This document shows, piece after piece, positions 25,977-34,076 of a DNA stretch of 64,000 bases. The position numbers and the translations under genes were made by a program. The notes beneath the pieces were generated by a model. It saw nothing but the letters and a program-made list of their open reading frames with translations. It did no database searches and was not told where the DNA came from. Source of the stretch: Hartmannibacter diazotrophicus (GTDB lineage Bacteria > Pseudomonadota > Alphaproteobacteria > Rhizobiales > Pleomorphomonadaceae); NCBI RefSeq assembly GCF_900231165.1, contig NZ_LT960614.1:990550-1054549 (forward strand). The letters are read 5' to 3'. Every line of letters begins with the position of its first letter. Position 1 is the first letter of the stretch.

Positions 25977-25991
25977 TTAATGCTTCTTTAA
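25977..25991. promoter_or_regulatory. CtrA-like binding site (TTAA-N7-TTAA)
   Basis: TTAATGCTTCTTTAA fits the full CtrA consensus TTAA-N7-TTAA. It lies in the 333-bp divergent region 25841-26173 between the PdhS-type kinase and the first phasin, 137 bp from the kinase start. A further TTAAC half-site occurs near 26056. Nothing else coding is seen in this interval. Confidence 0.55.
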
Positions 25992-26173
25992 TATCCCGGA
26001 TCGGTTTTCCACGCCAGTTTTCCGCACGCTGCCGGGCGCGCAATATTGCCGAAAAGTTAACAGCGGCGGATTTGCGCGCCATGAAACCCCTTGCGGCACA
26101 AAGGTATGGGGCGTCATAGTGAAAGCGGTCCATGATTGGATACGGCGGGGAAAACTCAGCGGGAGGGTACGTC

Positions 26174-26566
26174 ATGGTGAAGAAGCCGACGGGAACACCG
26201 GAACCTGAAATCAACGAGCAGATGCGCACCGCCGCCGAAAAGACGTTGCAGCAGGCGCGCCAGGCCGTTGACGAGGCCCTGTCCATGGCCGGCAAGTCGC
26301 TCGAAACGCTCGACAACAGTTCATCGACCCTGCAGGGCCACATGCGCGGCATCGGGCGTGGTTCGATGGACTTCGCCGAACAGGCGGTCGAGGCATCCTT
26401 CTCGCTGGTGGAGGCCATGACCAAGGCGCAGACGCCGCAGGAGGTCATGGAAATCCAGCAAAAATTCGTCCAGGATCAGATGCAGCGGCTCGGCTCGCAG
26501 GCGCGAAGCTTTGGCGAACAGGCCGTCAAGACCGCTCAGGACATGAGCAAGCCCTTCGAGAAGTGA
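26174..26566 (+). CDS. Phasin-family protein
   Basis: 130 residues, predicted almost entirely helical, with the Phasin_2 layout: a charged N-terminus, amphipathic helices (NEQMRTAAEKTLQQARQAVD) and the block SFSLVEAMTKAQTPQEVMEIQQKFVQDQ. Phasins coat polyhydroxyalkanoate granules and some act as general chaperone-like proteins. The ATG at 26174 has GGGAGGG six nt upstream, which is better than the ATG at 26132. It is paired with a second phasin gene 558 bp downstream. Confidence 0.85.
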   Translation: MVKKPTGTPEPEINEQMRTAAEKTLQQARQAVDEALSMAGKSLETLDNSSSTLQGHMRGIGRGSMDFAEQAVEASFSLVEAMTKAQTPQEVMEIQQKFVQDQMQRLGSQARSFGEQAVKTAQDMSKPFEK

Positions 26567-27124
26567 TCTCGCTGGCTGTGGGCAACGGCTCTTCGGGCAG
26601 AAAACCGGAAGCGGCCGGGATTGGTGAACCGGGGTGGATGAAGAGGTTGTCCCGAAATCCCGGCTTCTGAGTATGAATGCGGATATCGAGGCTTTTGCTG
26701 CAGGTTACGTGGGGCGAAACCAGCCTTGCGGGTGCGTTGGCAAGTTGGTCTTTGCCTGAAATCATGAGTTTGGACAGATCGTTATCCCTTGCTGCGCGAG
26801 GGTGGCGACGTTGTCGTTCTGTCTTTTTGTGCGCTGCAACATTAATATTGCATTGCAGCAGAAAATCATCTAATACTCTGCCTGCGACAAGGAGTGCGAT
26901 GACGTGTCGATGCGCAAGTCGGCCAGTTGGCCCTTAGCTTCGGCAGAGTTCTCTCGTGATCCAGAGTAGCCAGACGTTCTTGCGTCGAGGTTCGTGCTTT
27001 GCGTCGAGATGCGGCGGCCTCTGAGGCCTCTCCGCGGCGAGGGAGCGTTGATCGTCCTTCGCGAACTCTGGTTTCCCGGCCGGTCGGAGCGACGCGACAT
27101 TGGCCGGAGTCGAAGGAGATGTAG
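26567..27124. other. 558-bp intergenic region between the phasin genes
   Basis: No credible gene is seen. The central part (26830-26880) is AT-rich and holds a promoter and a palindromic operator, described separately; the leader between that promoter and the second phasin is about 250 nt long. I see no terminator after the first phasin. Confidence 0.5.
26833..26876 (+). promoter_or_regulatory. Promoter with overlapping PhaR-like palindrome upstream of second phasin
   Basis: A sigma-70-like promoter, TTGCAT (26848-26853) and TAATAC (26871-26876) with 17-bp spacing, is overlapped at its -35 box by a near-palindrome TGCAACATTAATATTGCA (26835-26852). It is also bracketed by GCTGCAA-N13-TTGCAGC (26833-26859). 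PhaR/AniA-type repressors of polyhydroxyalkanoate genes bind TGC-rich palindromes, and the downstream gene encodes a phasin. Confidence 0.55.
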
Positions 27125-27649
27125 ATGACCGACGCCGAAAAGACCCCCGCCCCGGCAGCCCCGGCCCCCCGTGCCCGCGCACCGAAAGCGGCCCCGAAGA
27201 CAGCAGAAACGTTCGAGGTATTTTCCATGCCCAAGTTTGAAATGCCCAAAGTCGAAATGCCCGAAGCCTTCCGCGACATGACGGAGAAGTCCGTCAAGCA
27301 GGTCAAGGACGGCTACGAGAAGATGCGCATGGCCGCCGAAGAGGCGACCGATCTGATGGAAGACCAGCTCGAGTTGACCCGTAGCGGCTTCATGTCGATC
27401 AACGGCAAGGCCCTCGAGACCGCCAAGGCCTCGTCCGATGCGACCTTCAAGCTCTTCACCGAGATGATGGGCGCGAAGACGGTGTCCGACGTGATCGCCC
27501 TGCAGAGCGCCTATGCCCGCGAGCAGTTCGAACTGGCGACGGCCAGCACCAAGGAAATGCAGGAGCTCCTGTCGAAGTTCGCCAACGACGCGGCTGAGCC
27601 AGTCAAGGGCGCCTTCGAGAAGGTGATGAAGGACGTCAAGGCCGCCTGA
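27125..27649 (+). CDS. Phasin-family protein
   Basis: 174 residues. The first 45 are a low-complexity Ala/Pro/Lys stretch with repeated PKFEMPKVEMPEAF units. The rest is a helical phasin domain with the typical FMSINGKALETAKASSDATFKLF and YAREQFELATASTKEMQELLSKFAND blocks. It would bind polyhydroxyalkanoate granules. The ATG at 27125 follows GAAGGAGAT. It is probably controlled by the palindrome/promoter at 26833-26876 and ends at the hairpin at 27697. Confidence 0.88.
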   Translation: MTDAEKTPAPAAPAPRARAPKAAPKTAETFEVFSMPKFEMPKVEMPEAFRDMTEKSVKQVKDGYEKMRMAAEEATDLMEDQLELTRSGFMSINGKALETAKASSDATFKLFTEMMGAKTVSDVIALQSAYAREQFELATASTKEMQELLSKFANDAAEPVKGAFEKVMKDVKAA

Positions 27650-27696
27650 GGGCGGACGCGAGATTCGTCCTGTCCCGGCAGGCACATGAAGAAAAG

Positions 27697-27722
27697 ACGG
27701 CGTGCTTCGGTGCGCCGTTTTT
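27697..27722 (+). terminator. Rho-independent terminator of the second phasin gene
   Basis: ACGGCGTGC and GTGCGCCGT form a 9-bp stem (two G-U pairs) closed by a UUCG tetraloop and followed by a run of T (27718-27722), 47 bp after the stop codon. Confidence 0.85.
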
Positions 27723-27884
27723 GTTATGCGGCTTGCCGGCAACCGGCGGAATTACACGGATTTTACGGTCGGCCCGGGCGATCGGGCGGGGCCGCCGAAG
27801 GCCCCGGTCCAAATTCTTGGGCACCGCATGATCGAAGGGCTTGCAAACCGTCACGCATGCCACTAGGTTCCGCCTCGTTTTCGG

Positions 27885-27961
27885 GCAGTTGTAGCTCAGT
27901 TGGTTAGAGCGTCGGATTGTGGCTCCGAAGGTCCCCGGTTCGAGCCCGGGCAACTGTACCA
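27885..27961 (+). tRNA. tRNA-His (GTG anticodon)
   Basis: A 77-nt cloverleaf is visible. The acceptor is GCAGTTG/CAACTGT (closed by one G-U pair), the D arm contains TAGCTCAGTTGGTTAGAGC, the anticodon stem is TCGGA/TCCGA with loop TTGTGGC (anticodon GTG, His), and the T arm is CCCGG/CCGGG with loop TTCGAGC. The discriminator is A and the CCA end is encoded. There is no extra pairing G-1, which fits the alphaproteobacterial type of tRNA-His. Confidence 0.95.
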
Positions 27962-28380
27962 TTCTTGAATCCCCCATCTTGCTGCTTTGCCCGCGCTTGT
28001 GAGGACTGTCTCACAGCGCTCGGGCGCGCTTGCGCCGGACGGGCACCGCTCCGATCAGACGACGGCCGCGACCGCCTGGGCCAGCGCACATCCCATCGCC
28101 TTGTCTTCCTCCCGTCTGTCATGCCCCGGCAATAGTCGGCTGTTACCAAATGAAACAATGGCCGGATCCACTCCGGTCGGGGAAGGACCTTCAAGCACGG
28201 ATTGAGGGTCCGGCGCGCCGTCCGTCCGTAAGGCACCTTGAAGACTTGGCCGTTTGCCGGCGAGCCTTCCATGGACGCTCCGGATGACCGGTCGAACGAC
28301 TGCGCATCCATCGCGTTCGTGTGCGGATGGGATACGGCGGTCACCAAACCGATGTCGCCTCAAGGCTCCGGGGACGATAT
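27962..28380. other. 419-bp intergenic region, no gene seen
   Basis: Between tRNA-His and the KpsS-like gene. The short reading frames here overlap one another and look like GC-rich noise. No convincing promoter, hairpin or repeat was found. Confidence 0.4.
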
Positions 28381-29673
28381 ATGGACGATTGCCGGCGGGT
28401 TCTCTTTCTCCTTGGACCGACGAGCCCCCTTTGGCGGGAACTGGCCAGGGGCTTCGAAGACGCCGGCCACGCGACGCACAAGATCCTGTTTTCAAGCGGC
28501 GATGTGCTTTGGTGGCGCTGGCGCGGGGGCACCGTCTATTGGGGCACGCTGTCGCGCTGGAAGGACTTCCTCGCGGACTACATGCGCCGGCACGGGATCA
28601 CGGACCTCATCTACTATGCCGACCGCCACCCCTACCATATCGTGGCACAGCGGGTGGCGCGGGATCTCGGCGTCCAGCCCGTCGTCATCGAGAACGGCTA
28701 CCTGCGCCCCGACTGGCTGACGGTCGAGATCGGCGGCATGGGCGTCTATTCCCGTTTCCCGAAGGATCCCGACGAAATCCTCAGGCATGCGGACTGTCTT
28801 CCGGCACCGGATCTGACCGTCCGCTACCGGCATGGCTATTGGCGCGAGGTCATTTCCGAAATCTCCCACCACAGCATTTCCGAAGCCTTGCGCTTTCTTC
28901 ATCCCTTCTTCCGTCACGGCCACTACTATCACCCGTGGTTCGAGTATCTTGCCGGGATCCCTCATGTGATCGGCGCCGACCGCCGGGCGCGCGAAGCCGA
29001 AGAGGTCGTCGCGGATCTGGAGGCAAGCCGGCGGACGTTCTTTCTGCTGGCCCTGCAGATGCAGGGCGATCATCAGATTCATTCAAATTCGCCCTTCCGG
29101 CATATCGGGACGATGATGGAAGACGTGATCGCGTCCTTCGCGGCGCATGCACCCGCGGATGCCCTGCTCGTCCTGAAGCAGCACCCCTATGACAACGGCT
29201 GGGAAAACTGGAAGAAGCGCATGACGGCGGCGGCGACGCGTCATGGCGTTGCCGACAGGACGCTGCTCATCGATGGCGGCGATCTCCATCGACTGCTGGC
29301 GATCGCGCGCGGATGCATCGTCGTCAACTCGACCGTCGGGCTTCACGCGCTGCGTGCCGGATGCCCGACGAAGACGCTGGGGATCGCGATCTACGACATG
29401 CCCGGCCTGACCCATCAGGGCGGCCTCGACGGCTTCTGGCAGGAACCCGGTGCGATCGACCAGGCGCTGCTCGATGCCTTCGTGCGCCTGTTGGCCGACC
29501 GGATACAGGTCAAGGGCTCATTCTATCATCCGCAGGGCCGGAGCGTCGCCGTCGAGGAGATCGTGCGCCGCGTTTGCCAGCGGCGGGTCGGCGGCGAAGG
29601 CTGCGATATCCTGCCGCCGCCGCGCCTCGATGACGCCCGCCGCCTCGGCATCCCGGTCGATCACTCGATCTGA
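28381..29673 (+). CDS. Capsular polysaccharide export/Kdo-transfer protein, KpsS/RkpJ-like
   Basis: 430 residues. The N-terminal block RRVLFLLGPTSPLWRELARG, then FSSGDVLWWRWRGG, the DLIYYADRHPYH motif, VIENGYLRPDWLTVEIGGMG and the C-terminal block GCIVVNSTVGLHALRAGCP are hallmarks of the Capsule_synth family that includes KpsS and RkpJ. KpsS adds the beta-Kdo linker to the phosphatidylglycerol anchor of group 2 capsules, at the cytoplasmic face of the inner membrane. The ATG at 28381 follows GGGGAC. The gene stands alone: no kpsC, kpsM or kpsT is present in the window. Its 3' end overlaps a convergent glycosyltransferase by 13 bp. Confidence 0.85.
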   Translation: MDDCRRVLFLLGPTSPLWRELARGFEDAGHATHKILFSSGDVLWWRWRGGTVYWGTLSRWKDFLADYMRRHGITDLIYYADRHPYHIVAQRVARDLGVQPVVIENGYLRPDWLTVEIGGMGVYSRFPKDPDEILRHADCLPAPDLTVRYRHGYWREVISEISHHSISEALRFLHPFFRHGHYYHPWFEYLAGIPHVIGADRRAREAEEVVADLEASRRTFFLLALQMQGDHQIHSNSPFRHIGTMMEDVIASFAAHAPADALLVLKQHPYDNGWENWKKRMTAAATRHGVADRTLLIDGGDLHRLLAIARGCIVVNSTVGLHALRAGCPTKTLGIAIYDMPGLTHQGGLDGFWQEPGAIDQALLDAFVRLLADRIQVKGSFYHPQGRSVAVEEIVRRVCQRRVGGEGCDILPPPRLDDARRLGIPVDHSI

Positions 29674-30953
29674 GCCAGCACCTCGGTGACGTGGTTCATG
29701 TAGCTGCGCCAGTCATTGGGCCGGTGGCGTGCAACGCGGGAAAGCGCTTCGGCGCGCAGCGGCGTCTCCGTCGTCAGTCCCTCCACCAGCGCTGTCCATG
29801 CCGGAACGTCATCGGGAGCCGCGTAGAGGCCGGCGTCACCCGCGGCCTCGCGATGGGCCGCAATATCGGACAGGACCGCCGGCGTGCCGAGGGTGATCGC
29901 TTCCACCGGCGGCAGGCCGTAGCCTTCGGCGAAGGAGGGCATCAGCACGGCGCGGGCTCCCGCCATCACACGGGCAAGCGAGGGCGTCGAAAGCCCCGAT
30001 GCGAAGACGAGGTGGCCGCGCAGACCCTCTTGCGCCGCAATATCGCGCAGAATGCGCTGCGACCGGTGCCCGGGCGACCCGGCGATCACCAGACGGGGCG
30101 TCCTGCTGCCCTGCGCAGCGGCGATGCGCTTCCAGACGTCCACCAGCAGCATGTGGTTCTTGCGCGGCTCGATAGCGCCACACACTAGGAAATACGGCCT
30201 GTCGCCGAGCACCGGTTCATCCACCCTCGTGCGGTGGAAGACATCGTCGATGGGCAATGCCACCGGGTGGATCGGCACGTCGGGCCGTCCCCGGCGCGTG
30301 AGTTCCTCCCGAATGCTTTCTCCCGCCGCCGCCGTCGGCGTCAGGATCGCGCGGGCCCAGCGACCTGCGACGTTCATCGCTCCATTCTGGGCCCAGACCG
30401 TGTTGTTTGCCACCAGATGCGGCATCTGCAGTGGAATGACATCGTGGATCATGAAGACCGGCGCGACATCTGGCCGTTGATCCAGCCAGCGCAGCATCGT
30501 CGGATGCGTCAGGCCGTACTGGCCGATGTCGAGATAGATCGAACCGGGCGGCAGGCTGCGGACCGGTCGGCCCATGGCGATTCCCTCTCCGAACACGAGC
30601 CGCAGAGCCCTGCCATAGCCGGCAATGTTTGGCGGACGCAGTGTCGAAGGCGGTGAGGGAACGGCGGTTTCATCCAGCGCGCAGGCGGCCTCAAGACGCT
30701 TCATCGCGGGCTCTTCGCCATGCGGCGCGAGTTCGCGCCAGTTCGCCGCCAGATAGTCTCTGCCCCGTAAGACCCTGTCGCGCGGATAGAAACGCATGCC
30801 CCATGGCGTCGGCAGCACGCCGAAGCAGTCCTTGGGCCAGTGCTCGAAGAGATAGGAAATATAGCCGAAATCGATCCTGTCGACGCCGCGCGGCGAACGG
30901 TTCAAGGCGCTGAAAACGGATCGGACGAGATTGTAGGCGATCGGGCGGTGCAT
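29661..30953 (-). CDS. Glycosyltransferase, family 4 (GT-B)
   Basis: 430 residues of a GT-B fold retaining glycosyltransferase. The C-terminal nucleotide-sugar domain is clear: YFLVCGAIEPRKNHMLLVDVWKRI, LVIAGSPGHRS, LVFASGLSTPSLARVMAGARAVLMPSFAEGYGLPPVEAITLGTPAVLSD, with the E-x7-E catalytic pair in FAEGYGLPPVEAI. It probably uses a UDP- or GDP-sugar in capsule or exopolysaccharide assembly, suggested by its convergent KpsS-like neighbour. The Met at 30953 is chosen since the upstream part is non-conserved; the ribosome site is weak. Confidence 0.85.
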   Translation of the reverse strand: MHRPIAYNLVRSVFSALNRSPRGVDRIDFGYISYLFEHWPKDCFGVLPTPWGMRFYPRDRVLRGRDYLAANWRELAPHGEEPAMKRLEAACALDETAVPSPPSTLRPPNIAGYGRALRLVFGEGIAMGRPVRSLPPGSIYLDIGQYGLTHPTMLRWLDQRPDVAPVFMIHDVIPLQMPHLVANNTVWAQNGAMNVAGRWARAILTPTAAAGESIREELTRRGRPDVPIHPVALPIDDVFHRTRVDEPVLGDRPYFLVCGAIEPRKNHMLLVDVWKRIAAAQGSRTPRLVIAGSPGHRSQRILRDIAAQEGLRGHLVFASGLSTPSLARVMAGARAVLMPSFAEGYGLPPVEAITLGTPAVLSDIAAHREAAGDAGLYAAPDDVPAWTALVEGLTTETPLRAEALSRVARHRPNDWRSYMNHVTEVLAQIE

Positions 30954-31240
30954 GCTTGCGGCTATGTGTCCTGCTTCTTGGCCTGCATCCTGGGGAGTCA
31001 GTTGCAGGCGGCACCGGTCTTGCGGGCGCAACGTCGCGGCCGCCTCGCGCGGAGAACCAAATTCGTTTCGCCGCCATAGAACTTCATTTGAACGTCAGAT
31101 TTTTGAAAACGCGCCGACAATCTGCCGATGGCGGTGATTTGCAGGCAAGCAACGGCTGTTTCCGGCCCTCGTGCCGGCCGCCGGGTGTCTTTGGATCGGT
31201 GTTCCGGTGTGGCTGTGAGTCAAGCTCGTTGCGAGTCAGA

Positions 31241-32209
31241 TCACAGGACGGGCGTTGGCAGCGGCTTGCCGGCGAAATGGGCCGTAAGATTGTCGCGCAT
31301 GAGTTGCCCCATGGCCTGGCGCGTCTCCACCGTGGCGCTGGCGTGATGCGGCATGAGCAGCACGTTGGACAGCGCCGCAAATCGCGGGTCGACATGCGGC
31401 TCGTTGAGGAAGACGTCGAGCGCCGCGCCGGCGATGGCGCCTTTCTCAAGTAGTTCGATCAGGGCGCCCTCGTCGACGGTGGTGCCGCGCGAGATGTTGA
31501 CGAGCCATCCCTCCGGACCGAGCGCCTCCAGAACCTCCCAATCGATGATTTCCGTCGTTCCCGCCCCGCCGGCGACAGCAACGACCAGCACGTCGCACCA
31601 CGCCGCAAGATCGGCGGGCGTGGCAAAGGCCGGGTAGGGGATGTCCGGCTTCGAGGAGCGGTTGTAATAGCCGATCTCCATGTCGAAGCCGGCAAGGCGT
31701 CTGGCGATGGCCTCGCCGATCCGGCCAAAGCCCGCGATGCCGGCCTTCTTGCCCGAAAGCCGCGTCACCAGCCCCATCGGTCCGTCTTGGCCCCAGGCGC
31801 CGCTGCGGACATAGGCATCGCCCTCGGGGATTTTTCGCAGGAGGGCGAGCGTCATGCCGACAGCAAGGTCGGCGACGTCATCGGTCAGCACATCCGGTGT
31901 GTTGGTGACACGGATACCGCGCGCCCTGGCCGCTGCAAGATCGACCGCGTCGATGCCGACGCCGTAGACGGTGATGATCTCCAGTGCCGGAAGCGCGTTG
32001 ATGAGGTCGGCGGAGGCGCCCGTTCCGCCGCCGGTGGCAATCGCCCGGATGTGTGGACCGACTTCGGCGAGGAAGGCCGCCTTGTCGGCGGCTTCATAAA
32101 CCTTGTGCACGGTGAAGGCCGCTTCGAGCGGCTCCATATCCCAGGCGGGCAAGGCCGTCGTCAGAAGGATGTCGGGTCGCTCGGAAATTGGCGGGTGTTC
32201 GGCGTCCAT
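31241..32209 (-). CDS. D-isomer-specific 2-hydroxyacid dehydrogenase (2-ketogluconate/hydroxypyruvate reductase type)
   Basis: 322 residues. The NAD(P)-binding site is GKKAGIAGFGRIGEAIARRL, with catalytic Arg in VNISRGTTVDEGAL, Glu in LDVFLNEPHVDP and His in LMPHHASATVETR. Family members reduce glyoxylate, hydroxypyruvate or 2-keto-gluconate. Lying divergent from a gluconate 5-dehydrogenase-like SDR and a gluconokinase, ketogluconate reduction is the best guess. A strong AGGAGG precedes the ATG at 32209. Divergent spacing to the SDR gene is 187 bp, with no regulator gene adjacent. Confidence 0.88.
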   Translation of the reverse strand: MDAEHPPISERPDILLTTALPAWDMEPLEAAFTVHKVYEAADKAAFLAEVGPHIRAIATGGGTGASADLINALPALEIITVYGVGIDAVDLAAARARGIRVTNTPDVLTDDVADLAVGMTLALLRKIPEGDAYVRSGAWGQDGPMGLVTRLSGKKAGIAGFGRIGEAIARRLAGFDMEIGYYNRSSKPDIPYPAFATPADLAAWCDVLVVAVAGGAGTTEIIDWEVLEALGPEGWLVNISRGTTVDEGALIELLEKGAIAGAALDVFLNEPHVDPRFAALSNVLLMPHHASATVETRQAMGQLMRDNLTAHFAGKPLPTPVL

Positions 32210-32396
32210 CCTGTCCTCCTCGAAGATCCTGTCTCTGGATGTCGTAGAGGGTCGTCTCCCGCCTTGGCAAGCATGGAGCCGCACGCGGTCCCTCGCGCCT
32301 CGCCCGGCCGCGTTGACGCCCATGCGCGCGACCGATAGCAATTCCAGAACAACGACAAGAATGAAGGCGCCGGATTGGCGTTGCGGGAGGCTCCTC

Positions 32397-33158
32397 ATGA
32401 AACTCTTCGATCTCACCGGGCGTCTGGCTCTGGTGACCGGCTCGTCCAAGGGCATCGGTCTGGCGATCGCGAAAGGCCTGGCGCAGGCCGGGGCCAGCAT
32501 TGTGCTGAATGGGCGGGACCACACGGCGCTTGAAGCGGCCCGGTCCGATCTGGCCGCCACGGGCGCCGATGTCTATGCCGTCTCCTTCGATGTCACCGAT
32601 GCCGCCGCGGTCGCGGAGGCGGTGGAGCGAATCGAAACGGAAATCGGGCCGATCGAGATTCTCTTCAACAACGCGGGCATGCAGCACCGCGCGCCCTTGC
32701 AGGACTTCCCGCTCGACGCCTGGGAGCGTCTGAAAGCCACCAATATCGACAGTGTCTTCTTCGTCGGCCAGGCGGTGGCGAGAAAGATGATCGCGCGCGG
32801 CCACGGCAAGATCATCAACATCGCCTCCGTGCAAAGCGAACTCGCCCGGCCCGGCATCGCGCCCTATACGGCCACCAAGGGGGCGGTGAAGATGCTGACC
32901 AAGGGCATGGCGACCGACTGGGCCCGCTTCGGCCTTCAGGTCAACGCCATCGGCCCCGGCTACTTCGTGACGGAACTGAACGCGGCGCTCGTTACCGATC
33001 CGGAGTTTTCCGGCTGGCTGGAAAGGCGCACGCCGGCCGGCCGCTGGGGCACGGTCGACGAACTTGCCGGCGCGGCCGTGTTCCTGGCTTCCGACGCCTC
33101 CAGCTTCATCAACGGCCACATTCTCTATGTGGACGGCGGCATCACGTCCTCTCTCTGA
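32397..33158 (+). CDS. SDR oxidoreductase, gluconate 5-dehydrogenase type
   Basis: 253-residue classical short-chain dehydrogenase. Cofactor motif TGSSKGIG at residues 15-22, the NNAG motif, catalytic Ser in NIASVQSELARPG and the YxxxK pair in PYTATKGAVKML, then the NAIGPGYF motif. The start MKLFDLTGRLALVTGSSKGI is characteristic of gluconate 5-dehydrogenases (IdnO/Gno), which interconvert gluconate and 5-ketogluconate. The ribosome site GGGAGG precedes the ATG. It is followed by gluconokinase, so the pair would feed gluconate into 6-phosphogluconate. Confidence 0.85.
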   Translation: MKLFDLTGRLALVTGSSKGIGLAIAKGLAQAGASIVLNGRDHTALEAARSDLAATGADVYAVSFDVTDAAAVAEAVERIETEIGPIEILFNNAGMQHRAPLQDFPLDAWERLKATNIDSVFFVGQAVARKMIARGHGKIINIASVQSELARPGIAPYTATKGAVKMLTKGMATDWARFGLQVNAIGPGYFVTELNAALVTDPEFSGWLERRTPAGRWGTVDELAGAAVFLASDASSFINGHILYVDGGITSSL

Positions 33159-33186
33159 CGTTGGCGGGCGCGCGGGAGGCGAACCA

Positions 33187-33702
33187 ATGCGCAGGGCGAT
33201 CGTCGTCATGGGCGTTTCAGGCAGCGGAAAATCGACCGTCGGGGCGGCCCTGGCCGCGCGCCTTGGCCTTGCCTATGTCGACGGCGACGATCTTCACAGC
33301 GAGGCCTGCGTCGCCAAGATGCGCCGCGGCGAGGCGCTCACCGACGACGACCGCTGGCCCTGGCTCGATCGTGTCGCCGCCGTTCTGGACGACCGGCAAC
33401 GCAATCCCGCCGGCGTGATTGTCGGTTGCTCGGCCCTCAGGCGTCGCTACCGGGATCGCATCCGCGCCGCGGTGGAGAGCGACATCAGGTTCCTCTTTCT
33501 GGACGGCAGCTTTGATCTGCTCAACGAGAGAATGGCGGCCCGCAAGGGCCACTACATGCCCGTGAGCCTGCTGAAAAGCCAGTTCGCGGCTCTTGAGGTG
33601 CCGGGTGCTGACGAACCGGACGTGATGGCCATCGATGTGGCGAAGCCGGTCGAGACTATCGTCGGCGAGGCTGCAAGATTGGTTGGCCGACAGGATCACT
33701 GA
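33187..33702 (+). CDS. gntK: Gluconokinase
   Basis: 171 residues. P-loop MGVSGSGKSTVGAALA at residues 8-23, followed by DGDDLHSEACVAKMRRGEALTDDDRWPWLD, the diagnostic GntK/IdnK block, then VGCSALRRRYRDRIR and GHYMPVSLLKSQFAALE. It phosphorylates gluconate to 6-phosphogluconate for the Entner-Doudoroff or pentose phosphate route. GGGAGGCG precedes the ATG at 33187, 28 bp after the SDR gene, so both are one operon. Confidence 0.93.
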   Translation: MRRAIVVMGVSGSGKSTVGAALAARLGLAYVDGDDLHSEACVAKMRRGEALTDDDRWPWLDRVAAVLDDRQRNPAGVIVGCSALRRRYRDRIRAAVESDIRFLFLDGSFDLLNERMAARKGHYMPVSLLKSQFAALEVPGADEPDVMAIDVAKPVETIVGEAARLVGRQDH

Positions 33703-34076
33703 GTGGATGGGTGTGCAACGCAGCAAAGAGCCGGAGTGAAGAGACCGATGGCCATGTCCTGACTGCGCTCTGGTATGTCGAACGAAAAGGAATTTCTGAA
33801 TATATACTTCACTCGATCTATAGGTAATTGTTCGTATGCGAATAATTGATGTGAAAAGCATAATAAAAGAGAGATTGTAATCTCATATAATGAGAATTTA
33901 TGGTTGTAGATTTGTCGTATCAGGCATCATTTTCAGCATGGCTAGATTTATTTACTTATTCTTATATCGGGACTCCTAGTCTGCTGTTGTCGGCCGGCGC
34001 TTGCCCACCAATCCGATGAGGCTTCGGATTGGCAATGGATGCGGGACAGGCCGGAAAGCAGGATGGAGCGGAATTG
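33703..34076. other. AT-rich 374-bp leader before the globin sensor, with nested hairpins
   Basis: Markedly more AT-rich than the flanking genes. At 33871-33895 two overlapping hairpins occur, GAGATT-GT-AATCTC (33871-33884) and TCTCA-TATAA-TGAGA (33881-33895), which cannot form together. No gene is seen. The strand of function is not known. Confidence 0.45.

Noticed and set aside
27636-27977. 113-codon minus-strand frame with a PGLEPGT motif
   Set aside because: It runs antisense through tRNA-His; this is a well-known false protein created by tRNA genes.
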